Part shown: one piece after another, positions 1 to 5,862 of the stretch
Position numbering within the stretch: the first letter of the stretch is position 1
Layout: each line of letters opens with the position of its first letter
Assembly (NCBI GenBank): GCA_964414425.1
Contig: CAYPWL010000072.1
Location: 1-8,111, forward strand
From: GYS-P2D sp964414425
GTDB taxonomy: Bacteria > Bacteroidota > Bacteroidia > Chitinophagales > Saprospiraceae
Direction of reading: 5' to 3'
DNA: 8,111 nt
Notes under the pieces: generated by a model
The model's input: only the letters and a program-made list of their open reading frames with translations
Databases searched by the model: none
What the model was told of the DNA's origin: nothing
Translations under genes and position numbers: made by a program

Positions 1-83
1 ATTCTATTCTCCTCCCCCTCAGGAAACTCACTCCCATCATCTGCTTGGAATCGTATTTGAGGTATTACTTTTACTTCCTCCAT
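1..83 (-). CDS. hsdS: Type I restriction-modification specificity subunit HsdS, N-terminal fragment
   Basis: Only the first 27 complete codons lie in the window; the gene runs off the left edge. The start ATG (83-81) shares its A with the hsdM stop codon, giving TGATG on the minus strand, a typical translational-coupling junction. The peptide begins MEEVKVIPQIRF and goes on to FPEGEENR. This resembles the opening of many HsdS proteins, where a P-x-(I/L)-R-F segment precedes F-x-x-W-E-x-x-x-L at the start of the first target-recognition domain. HsdS would give the methyltransferase and restriction complex its DNA target specificity. One oddity is that the position usually held by tryptophan is glycine (GGG instead of TGG). 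The call rests on position directly after hsdM and on this short N-terminus. Confidence 0.75.
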   Translation of the reverse strand, partial: MEEVKVIPQIRFQADDGSEFPEGEENR

Positions 84-1648
84 CAAAAAGGCATTTTGAT
101 ATTTAGCTCTTTGCAGAAGTCTAAAAGCTTGGCATTGACACCTGTTAGCTCGTGATCCAGTTCTTGGAGTTGTTCTGCTACTGCATTGATATCTATGGGT
201 TCCTCCTCCTCAAATGTATCTACATAGCGAGGGATATTGAGGTTATAGTCATTCTCAGCGATCTCGTCCATGGTAGCAACATAGGACAGCTTATCTATGG
301 TCTGACGATCTCGGTAGGCATCTACGATACGATTGATATCCTCGGGTCTAAGTATATGTTGTGTCTTGACCTTCTCATAGTGCGCACTGGCATCTATGAA
401 TAGTACATCATCGGGATTCTCTCGACACTTCTTGAAGATCATGATACAGGTCGGTATACCTGTACCGTAGAAGATATTAGGCGGTAAGCCTATCACGGCA
501 TCTAAGTAGTTAACATCTTGTATGAGATACTGTCTGATATGTCCCTCTGCTGCTCCACGGAACAATACGCCATGAGGCATCACGACTGCCATAGTACCAT
601 TATCTGCGAGCTGATGGAGCATATGACAGATGAATGCATAGTCAGCCTTAGACTTAGGCGCAAGGCGACCATACTGACTGAATCTATCGTCAGTAGTATG
701 GATATCACTGGCAGACCACTTAGCAGAGAACGGGGGATTAGCTACCACTGCCTCAAACTGTTGCTCTATATGTTGCGGTCGCTCAAGAGTATCTTCTTGC
801 TTAATGTCAAAGTTGCGATAGTGTACCCCATGCATGATCATATTCATACGGCAGAGGTTGTAGGTCGTATTGTTCAACTCCTGACCGTAGAAGTCACCCA
901 CGCTCTCTACTTCACGAGCTACCCTAAGTAGTAGCGATCCAGAGCCACATGCAGGGTCATAGACATTACGCAGTTTAGACTTGCCCATCGTAACGATACG
1001 GGATAAGATCGTAGATACTTCCTGAGGGGTGTAGAACTCTCCAGCCTTCTTTCCTGCACCACTGGCGAACTGTCCGATGAGGTATTCATAGGCATCACCT
1101 AATACATCAGCCTCTACATCTTCCAGTAGGAAGTCTATCTCGTCGAGGTGAGCAAGCACCTTAGAGATGAGTTCATTTTTATCATTTTCTGATCTGCCGA
1201 GCTTAGCAGATGTGAGGTCTACATCTTGGAATAGATTATTAAAGTCATCCTCGCTCTCAGTGCCGAGTGTGCTCTGCTCTATACTCTGAAATATACGCCC
1301 CAGATCGCCCAGTATGAAGTTATCTCCACCGCCACTATTACCACGCTCAGCAACCTTGCTAAAGAGGTCTGACGGCGCTAAGAAGTAGCCAAGGTGTGAT
1401 ACTATAGATTTTTGTAACGCTGTGATGTACTGCTGCCCCTCATCGGTAGATGCGTCTATACTGTCATAGGTAAGTCCATCACCAGAGAGGATCTCATTAG
1501 CATAAGCTACAAGCTTCTCCGAGAGATACTTATAGAAGATAAAGCCAAGGATATAATCTCTGAACTCATCAGCATTCATCTTACCACGGAGGGTATTAGC
1601 GATGTTCCAGAGCTGGGATTGTAGTTGTCGTCTGTGTTCTGCGGTCAT
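83..1648 (-). CDS. hsdM: Type I restriction-modification DNA methyltransferase subunit HsdM
   Basis: HsdM is the N6-adenine methyltransferase subunit of a type I restriction-modification system. It works with HsdS to methylate host DNA and with HsdR to cut unmodified DNA. The 521-residue product has the usual family length. Residues 1 to about 165 match the helical HsdM N-terminal domain, with a typical opening (QLWNIANTLRGKM then DYILGFIFYKYLSEKL). The catalytic domain follows: AGEFYTP at 202-208, the AdoMet-binding motif DPACGSG at 231-237 and the catalytic NPPF at 304-307. The C-terminus (about 480-515) is acidic and helical, as expected for contact with HsdS. The open frame extends 36 codons upstream to 1756, but those residues do not look like the family and homologues begin at MTAEHRRQL, so I chose the ATG at 1648. 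No Shine-Dalgarno sequence is visible. The frame is intact with all motifs present, so the enzyme is probably active. Confidence 0.96.
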   Translation of the reverse strand: MTAEHRRQLQSQLWNIANTLRGKMNADEFRDYILGFIFYKYLSEKLVAYANEILSGDGLTYDSIDASTDEGQQYITALQKSIVSHLGYFLAPSDLFSKVAERGNSGGGDNFILGDLGRIFQSIEQSTLGTESEDDFNNLFQDVDLTSAKLGRSENDKNELISKVLAHLDEIDFLLEDVEADVLGDAYEYLIGQFASGAGKKAGEFYTPQEVSTILSRIVTMGKSKLRNVYDPACGSGSLLLRVAREVESVGDFYGQELNNTTYNLCRMNMIMHGVHYRNFDIKQEDTLERPQHIEQQFEAVVANPPFSAKWSASDIHTTDDRFSQYGRLAPKSKADYAFICHMLHQLADNGTMAVVMPHGVLFRGAAEGHIRQYLIQDVNYLDAVIGLPPNIFYGTGIPTCIMIFKKCRENPDDVLFIDASAHYEKVKTQHILRPEDINRIVDAYRDRQTIDKLSYVATMDEIAENDYNLNIPRYVDTFEEEEPIDINAVAEQLQELDHELTGVNAKLLDFCKELNIKMPF

Positions 1649-2057
1649 TAGAATCGGGTGAATGAGTAAATATAAGAATTGGGTTCTAATCTCATCCTTT
1701 GGGAGTTGGTTACAACGAGGTATAAGAATAGCTGTTGTTGTGCAGGGTATGTGCAAGGGGGAGCTAGGATAATATGGTACAATGCAGTGGTGAGGATTAA
1801 GAAGGATTTTTCAATCGTGCCTCATTCAAAATGAAAAAGTGAGGGATGGGGTTAAAGAAGATTCTTATTGGGCACTAATTCCTTTTGCTCCTCCTCTTTT
1901 ACTGACTTAATCAGAGCAGAAACTGTTAATACTGAAAACCACTTGCGGTTACTTTTCGGATTCAATCTCGTCCTACTTATTGAATTTTGTCAGTTTGGAC
2001 ATTTCCGCTAAGCGAAAAACATAACGGATCAAACTAGACGAAAAACTAACTTACTGT

Positions 2058-2090
2058 AAGAGCTTATCGAGAGATAGGCTCTTTTTTTTT
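2058..2090 (+). terminator. Strong intrinsic terminator with no gene before it
   Basis: An 11-bp stem (2058-2068 with 2073-2083) closes on a GAGA tetraloop of the GNRA type. All pairs are Watson-Crick except one G-U wobble. A run of nine T (2082-2090) follows, so the signal acts on + strand transcription. No + strand gene precedes it in the window; the 400 bases before it are non-coding and beyond them lies hsdM on the other strand. It may end a small RNA, act in a leader, or stop antisense transcription. Confidence 0.88.
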
Positions 2091-2187
2091 GTAAAGCTCG
2101 TAGGGGGGCACCTAAGAAAAGACTGTCTTATAAGTGAAACAATCAGCAACAAACCCCGTTGCGAAAACCAATTTAAATATGAATAGG

Positions 2188-2215
2188 AGATCGATAGAAA
2201 TATCGATCTTTTTTT
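2188..2215 (+). terminator. Second intrinsic terminator in tandem
   Basis: A perfect 9-bp stem (2188-2196 with 2201-2209; core GATCGATA/TATCGATC) closes on a GAAA tetraloop and runs into seven T (2209-2215). It lies about 100 bases after the first terminator with no open reading frame between. It could end a second short transcript or back up the first terminator ahead of the secreted-protein gene. Confidence 0.85.
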
Positions 2216-2325
2216 ATTTTAAGACCTCATCTGTCTTATTACCCGTCACAGTATTTCTCGATTTCGATTTCTGCTGATATAGCACCAGTATTTTCCTGAA
2301 AGTCCCGTATTTATTAGCCTTTAGG

Positions 2326-2373
2326 AGCTTTCTGATGCCTTGACACTTATGGCTTCGGGTGCCTTGACCATCA
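2326..2373 (-). repeat. Two-copy 24-bp direct repeat, possible coding remnant
   Basis: TGCCTTGAC occurs at 2336-2344 and again at 2360-2368, exactly 24 bases apart. The flanks are also similar: on the minus strand both copies read GTCAAGGCA followed by a GAAGC or GAAAGC element. Because 24 is a multiple of three, the minus strand reads as an eight-residue repeat, VKAPEAIS then VKASESS, followed by a stop. It starts at an ATG at 2372 and would encode only 16 residues. I see no sign that it is expressed; it may be a remnant of a longer repetitive gene or a dispersed non-coding repeat. Confidence 0.45.
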
Positions 2374-2375
2374 CA

Positions 2376-2421
2376 AATGAGTCAAAATACTGAAGATAAT
2401 GATTGACCAATCAACTCATTT
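2376..2421. repeat. Nested inverted repeats upstream of the secreted-protein gene
   Basis: The outer arms AAATGAGT (2376-2383) and ACTCATTT (2414-2421) are perfect 8-bp complements. Within them lies TGATTG-AC-CAATCA (2399-2412). Separately, AAAATACTG (2384-2392) is the exact complement of CAGTATTTT at 2286-2294. The arms end in a short T run on the + strand, so a weak terminator or a protein-binding site is possible. The function is unknown. Confidence 0.4.
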
Positions 2422-2572
2422 TTGTTGAAGAATTGTTCCTGTCACTGCTGAACTTAGGCTATTCAATAAAAAGCGCCTTTGGGCTCAGAACAGGTACAGG
2501 ACTCAAGCAAGCGTAGAAAAACACGGACTATCTGAAAGGAAAATTTAATTAGTCATTTTTAAAATCATCATT

Positions 2573-3175
2573 ATGAAAAAGGTATTTATCAACATGAAGA
2601 ACAACGCTATTCTAACTGCCATCTTTTGTTGTTTTGCTATGTGCTCAGTCGGCACGAGCCTATCTGCCAATGTTAACGTACAATCCTATGGCAAAAAAGT
2701 CATCGTAGACCTTACTCACATGTATGGTGACCAAGCATCCTGCCAGCTGATCGATGAGCAAGGCAGGGTCGTGTATAACAATAAGATTATGGCTCTTGAT
2801 CAACAGGTGAAAAGCTACGACTTGAGTGGCTTGCAAAAAGGAGATTACACCATGATCATAGAAGATGAGATGAGCATCGATAAGATCTTTTTGGAGTTGT
2901 CAGATTCTGAAATCATATTACTCGAGAAGTCTAAGCCGATCTACAAGCCTACAATAATTAAGCAAGCAGATAAAAAAGTCCACTTCAATCTATTATCAAG
3001 AACTAAAGATGCGACATTGTCTGTCTTTAAAAATGGTGAAGAGTTCTTTGCTAAAATCTACGAGGGAGAACCATCAATCAATCAGATTATTGACTTCAGC
3101 CAGGCGGATAGAGGAGATTATGTGATCAAAGTTTCTATCCTTGGAGAGGTGTTTTATGAGAATATATCGATATAG
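2573..3175 (+). CDS. Secreted protein with two tandem beta-sandwich domains
   Basis: The 200-residue product begins with a signal peptide: a lysine-bearing n-region (MKKVFINMKNN), a hydrophobic core at about 12-28 and a likely signal peptidase I site after SLSA (residue 32). None of the cysteines sits in a convincing lipobox, so a lipoprotein is unlikely. The mature part looks like two related beta-strand-rich domains, about 33-110 and 127-200. Each ends in a similar block: DLSGLQKGDYTMII (83-96) and DFSQADRGDYVIKV (174-187). The L-x-x-G-x-Y type ending resembles type IX secretion C-terminal domains and small immunoglobulin-like modules of Bacteroidota, but here it forms the whole protein. 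The function is unknown; a periplasmic or surface structural or binding role is an inference. A second start at residue 8 (2594) is possible. A terminator follows 35 bases after the stop, so the gene is probably transcribed alone. Confidence 0.8.
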   Translation: MKKVFINMKNNAILTAIFCCFAMCSVGTSLSANVNVQSYGKKVIVDLTHMYGDQASCQLIDEQGRVVYNNKIMALDQQVKSYDLSGLQKGDYTMIIEDEMSIDKIFLELSDSEIILLEKSKPIYKPTIIKQADKKVHFNLLSRTKDATLSVFKNGEEFFAKIYEGEPSINQIIDFSQADRGDYVIKVSILGEVFYENISI

Positions 3176-3210
3176 CCCCTCTGGAAAGTAGGAAGATATT
3201 TATTTAATAC

Positions 3211-3244
3211 GAGGAGATTCATAGAGTGATGAATCTCCTCTTTT
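3211..3244 (+). terminator. Intrinsic terminator after the secreted-protein gene
   Basis: A perfect 12-bp stem, GAGGAGATTCAT (3211-3222) with ATGAATCTCCTC (3229-3240), has a six-base AGAGTG loop and is followed by four T. It ends the preceding gene's transcript. It also contains the most upstream start codons open to the next gene (3226 and 3229), which argues that those are not used. Confidence 0.88.
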
Positions 3245-3277
3245 GCATTTGGAGCGATGTTGACATGATAAAATGGC

Positions 3278-3285
3278 TAACTTTG
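3278..3285 (+). promoter_or_regulatory. Candidate Bacteroidota -7 promoter box
   Basis: TAACTTTG matches the Bacteroidota primary sigma factor consensus TAnnTTTG exactly. It lies after the terminator and just before the first gene of the lipid-rsgA-ribA operon. A TTG at 3260-3262 could be the -33 element, but the spacing is several bases shorter than usual. If used, transcription would begin at or within a few bases of the ATG at 3292, giving an almost leaderless mRNA. This is a motif match only. Confidence 0.35.
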
Positions 3286-3291
3286 GTTACG

Positions 3292-4056
3292 ATGAGTATA
3301 GCTGATATCATAGCGCCCAGCAAGATGAGCCTTGCAGTACTGATAGATCCGGAGAAGCAAGATCTACAGTCGCTCGGAGTGTTGATAGAGGTTATTGCTA
3401 ATGGTCATGCAGACCTCATATTAGTTGGTGGCAGTACAGCGGCTCAACTCGACATGGATTCTTTACTTAAGCGACTGAGACACACATGCCCTCAGCCGAT
3501 AGTGTTGTTTCCAGGTCATGCTAATCAATTATCTGCCGAGGCGGATATGATCATGTTGCCGAGCATCATTTCTGGTGACTCATTCAAGTACGTGATAGGT
3601 GAGCATATAAATCATGCCCAGGAGATCAAGACCCTGGCTCTATCCGTCAGTAGTGCTGGATACATCCTTATCGATGGCGGTCAAGCGAGCAGTACAAGCT
3701 TGATGACCTCATCTAAACCAATGGCGCCTAAGAATGTCTCTGCCATAGAAAATACCGCCCTTGCTGCTGAGATGATCGGAATGAGTTGTGTATATCTGGA
3801 GGCGGGTAGTGGTGCTGATAAGAGTGTCGATACAGCCCTTATCTCTCGGGTAAAAACATCAATCAGTATTCCGCTCATAGTAGGTGGTGGGATTGATGGC
3901 GTAGATAAGTTAGAGGCTGTCGCTGCAGGATCTCCAGATATGATCGTCATAGGCAACGCCCTTGAGAGAGATCCACGCTTACTGATAGAGCTCTCTCAGC
4001 GACTATCTCAACTCAATGAGCAGAAGACTACTGTAACACAACAACATAGCTCATGA
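3292..4056 (+). CDS. Geranylgeranylglyceryl phosphate synthase (GGGPS/PcrB family)
   Basis: The family joins a polyprenyl diphosphate to sn-glycerol 1-phosphate through an ether bond, the first committed step of archaeal lipids. Bacterial members exist in Bacteroidota, where their role is poorly known. The 254-residue product shows the TIM-barrel phosphate-binding pattern: VLIDPEK at 16-22, LVGGST at 44-49, FPGH at 73-76, LIDGGQ at 126-131, YLEAGSGA at 168-175, IVGGGI at 196-201 and GNAL at 221-224. The open frame reaches back to a GTG at 3226, but that lies inside a terminator hairpin. I chose ATG 3292, which leaves the short N-terminal helix expected before the first strand; ATG 3265 remains possible. 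The stop overlaps the rsgA start by four bases (ATGA), indicating translational coupling. Chain length of the prenyl substrate cannot be told by eye. Confidence 0.9.
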   Translation: MSIADIIAPSKMSLAVLIDPEKQDLQSLGVLIEVIANGHADLILVGGSTAAQLDMDSLLKRLRHTCPQPIVLFPGHANQLSAEADMIMLPSIISGDSFKYVIGEHINHAQEIKTLALSVSSAGYILIDGGQASSTSLMTSSKPMAPKNVSAIENTALAAEMIGMSCVYLEAGSGADKSVDTALISRVKTSISIPLIVGGGIDGVDKLEAVAAGSPDMIVIGNALERDPRLLIELSQRLSQLNEQKTTVTQQHSS

Positions 4057-4997
4057 GGGTGGGCACTATCACTAAGTCGACAGGCAAGTACTATATCATC
4101 AAAGATCACGAAGATGGTGCTACACATACGGGCATGATCCGAGGTAAGTTTAAACTCGACGGTTATAAACTAACTAATCCTGTAGGAGTAGGAGATGAGG
4201 TACAGTTTTCGATGGAGGGAGAGTATGCTATGATCCAAAAGATAGCGAATAGAGAAAACTATGTGGTCCGACAGTCGCCACGTAAGAAGCACTTCATGCA
4301 CCTCCTGGCGGCTAATATAGATCAAGCCTTACTGGTAGTTACGGTTGTAGAACCTAAGCTAAAACAGGGGTTTATAGATCGATTTCTGTTGATGACAGAA
4401 CCCTATAATATACCGGTTATCATAGTATTTAACAAGGCAGATCTATGGGAGAAGGAAGATCAGATGATATTTGATTATCTCCATGATATCTATACACCCA
4501 TAGGGTATCAGATTATAGCGACGAGTACGATCAGTGGCATAGGTATAAGCGAGTTGCAAGCGAGCTTGTCTGGCAAGAGGACACTATGTGCTGGACAGTC
4601 TGGAGTAGGCAAGTCTTCATTGCTTAATACTCTTGCTCCCGATCTTGAGTTGCGGACCCAGGATCTATCTGATTACAGTGGTAAGGGCCAGCATACGACG
4701 ACATTTGCCGAGATGTTTGATCTCGATGACAAGACAGAGCTTATTGATACACCAGGTATCAAGAGCTTGGCCTTTAATCATCTTGAGGAGATGGATATTG
4801 CCCACAATTTTAGAGAGCTATTTAGCTACTCTAAGGACTGTAAGTTTAGCGACTGCACGCATCGCAATGAACCTAATTGTGCTGTTAAAGCCGCAGTAGA
4901 ATCCGAAGACATCAGTACCTTACGTTATGAAAACTATCTCCAATTAATTGATGAAATTGAAAATCAAAATTACTGGGAGCGAATTACTGACTATTAG
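4053..4997 (+). CDS. rsgA: Ribosome small subunit maturation GTPase RsgA
   Basis: RsgA is a circularly permuted GTPase that binds the 30S subunit late in assembly and releases maturation factors on GTP hydrolysis. The 314-residue product has the full architecture: an N-terminal OB-fold (about 1-70), then GTPase motifs in permuted order. These are G4 NKAD at 127-130, the P-loop GQSGVGKSS at 181-189, the switch region GQHTTT at 212-217 and G3 DTPG at 232-235. A C-terminal zinc-binding segment follows, with C263, C268, H270 and C276 as ligands. Length and motif order fit the family, and nothing is missing. The start ATG overlaps the stop of the lipid gene by four bases and the stop abuts the ribA start with no gap, so this is the second gene of a tight operon. 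Confidence 0.97.
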   Translation: MRVGTITKSTGKYYIIKDHEDGATHTGMIRGKFKLDGYKLTNPVGVGDEVQFSMEGEYAMIQKIANRENYVVRQSPRKKHFMHLLAANIDQALLVVTVVEPKLKQGFIDRFLLMTEPYNIPVIIVFNKADLWEKEDQMIFDYLHDIYTPIGYQIIATSTISGIGISELQASLSGKRTLCAGQSGVGKSSLLNTLAPDLELRTQDLSDYSGKGQHTTTFAEMFDLDDKTELIDTPGIKSLAFNHLEEMDIAHNFRELFSYSKDCKFSDCTHRNEPNCAVKAAVESEDISTLRYENYLQLIDEIENQNYWERITDY

Positions 4998-5612
4998 ATG
5001 AGAAAGCCAAAACCAAATAAGTCAATTATAAACCAAGCTGAGACGCTACTTCCTACAGAATGGGGAGATCTGATCCTATCGGCATTTGCTGATAAGGACG
5101 GAGATCCTATGCCACACCTCTCGCTGAGGCACCCAGATCTGGATATTAGTCAAGCTGTTGTTACCCGTGTTCATAGCGAATGTTTGACCGGTGATATATT
5201 TCATAGTCAGAAGTGTGACTGTGGAGAGCAGCTACTGCAGAGCATGAAGGTAATCCATGAACAGAAAGGCATATTAATCTATCTACGTCAAGAAGGTAGA
5301 GGTATCGGTATCATCAATAAGATTAAAGCCTATCGCCATCAAGAGCAGGGCTTAGATACTATAGAAGCCAATGAAGTATTAGGCTTTGAGACAGACTATC
5401 GCAACTATACCATAGCTGCAGATATCTTGAAGAGCTTCGACATATCTAAGATTAAGCTACTGACTAACAATCCTGATAAGATCAATAAACTTGACGATAG
5501 CGGCATAGAAGTTGTCGATCGACTTCCTCTGGAGATCGAACCTAATAACGTCAACAGATCCTACTTAGAGACCAAGGCTGATGCGATGGGCCACCTATTA
5601 AACCTAAAGTGA
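4998..5612 (+). CDS. ribA: GTP cyclohydrolase II
   Basis: RibA converts GTP to 2,5-diamino-6-ribosylamino-4(3H)-pyrimidinone 5'-phosphate, formate and pyrophosphate, the first step of the pyrimidine branch of riboflavin synthesis in the cytoplasm. The 204-residue product aligns by eye over its full length with E. coli RibA. Zinc ligands C62, C73 and C75 have the C-x10-C-x-C spacing. The GTP-binding LRQEGRGIG lies at 96-104, and Y112, D133 and R135 correspond to the catalytic E. coli Y105, D126 and R128. LLTNNP is at 154-159 and the conserved ending TKADAMGHLLN at 192-202. It lacks the DHBP synthase (RibB) half that is fused to it in the RibBA protein common in bacteria, including many Bacteroidota, so a separate ribB or a second ribBA is expected elsewhere. 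The ATG directly follows the rsgA stop, which implies coupled translation. Confidence 0.95.
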   Translation: MRKPKPNKSIINQAETLLPTEWGDLILSAFADKDGDPMPHLSLRHPDLDISQAVVTRVHSECLTGDIFHSQKCDCGEQLLQSMKVIHEQKGILIYLRQEGRGIGIINKIKAYRHQEQGLDTIEANEVLGFETDYRNYTIAADILKSFDISKIKLLTNNPDKINKLDDSGIEVVDRLPLEIEPNNVNRSYLETKADAMGHLLNLK

Positions 5613-5616
5613 TCAT

Positions 5617-5781
5617 ATGTCCTATACGGGTAGAAAGAAATTTAAAACTGCTCGCGAGAAGAACAGGAGTGCCTTCAAAAACATCAGAGCATTCTTGATC
5701 ATTTTTGCTGTGGCATTGATATTCTATGGACTCAAAAATAGGGTGCGGATTATAGACCACTTAAGTACCTATTTTTATTAG
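5617..5781 (+). CDS. Small single-pass membrane protein of unknown function
   Basis: This 54-residue frame starts four bases after the ribA stop and is the last gene of the operon. It has a strongly basic N-terminus (residues 1-24, with many K and R), one hydrophobic segment (about 25-39, FLIIFAVALIFYG) and a short C-terminal tail ending in the aromatic TYFY. Under the positive-inside rule the basic end should be cytoplasmic and the tail periplasmic. No enzyme or binding motif is visible, and I cannot name a family. Support for it being real comes from the operon-like spacing, the sensible membrane-protein composition and the lack of any competing frame. A role linked to ribosome maturation, riboflavin or lipids cannot be inferred from sequence. 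Confidence 0.75.
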   Translation: MSYTGRKKFKTAREKNRSAFKNIRAFLIIFAVALIFYGLKNRVRIIDHLSTYFY

Positions 5782-5811
5782 ACGGGATCTCCAGCCCACG
5801 GTAGTCGTCTA
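5779..5811 (+). terminator. Weak hairpin at the end of the operon
   Basis: TAGACG (5779-5784) pairs with CGTCTA (5806-5811), overlapping the stop codon of the small membrane protein. A GGG (5784-5786) and CCC (5795-5797) inside it offer an alternative inner stem. There is no proper T run, only TTATTC, so this may be a poor or Rho-assisted end of the operon transcript. Confidence 0.3.
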
Positions 5812-5862
5812 TTATTCATGTATTATTCTACCTCATTTTTTCTACTCGATGAAACTCACGGT

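Larger units (their letters stand above)
1649..2572. other. Long intergenic region without a recognised gene
   Basis: About 920 bases separate the divergent hsdM and secreted-protein genes. The region holds two strong + strand intrinsic terminators (2058-2090, 2188-2215), a two-copy 24-bp repeat (about 2326-2373) and nested inverted repeats (2376-2421). Both starting promoters must lie here, but I found no exact TAnnTTTG box suitably placed for either gene. Between the terminators there is a small hairpin, GCAAC (2146-2150) with GTTGC (2158-2162), and GGGGGG (2103-2108) could pair with CCCC (2154-2157). These are hints of structured RNA. No motifs of RNase P RNA, tmRNA, SRP RNA or a tRNA were recognised. 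The bases just before the secreted-protein start (about 2537-2572) are AT-rich, as is usual for translation initiation in Bacteroidota. Confidence 0.7.

Noticed and set aside
152..931. Two + strand open frames (152-403 and 518-931)
   Set aside because: They lie entirely antisense to the well-supported hsdM gene, with low-complexity composition and no recognisable motifs.
1649..1756. N-terminal extension of hsdM by 36 codons to an upstream start
   Set aside because: The extra residues do not resemble the family, and the canonical HsdM opening begins at the ATG at 1648.
1958..1967. GGATTCAATC resembling the T-loop of a tRNA
   Set aside because: The flanking bases do not form the T stem, and no acceptor, D or anticodon arms could be placed.
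1852..1992. Minus strand frame ending NRKWFSVLTVSALIKSVKEEEQ... at a TAA at 1852, resembling a short basic-hydrophobic peptide
   Set aside because: There is no ATG after the in-frame TGA stop, only a TTG, and the hydrophobic part is too short for a clear membrane segment.
3226..3291. GTG and ATG starts at 3226 and 3229 for the lipid synthase
   Set aside because: They lie within the terminator hairpin at 3211-3244 and would add residues not seen in the family.
3681..3956. Minus strand open frame inside the lipid synthase gene
   Set aside because: It is antisense to conserved motifs of the synthase and has no independent support.
4633..4899. + strand open frame in another phase inside rsgA
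   Set aside because: It overlaps the P-loop to zinc-site region of RsgA, whose motifs clearly define the true frame.
5551..5760. Minus strand open frame across the end of ribA and the small membrane gene
   Set aside because: It is antisense to the conserved RibA C-terminus and has no motif or context support.
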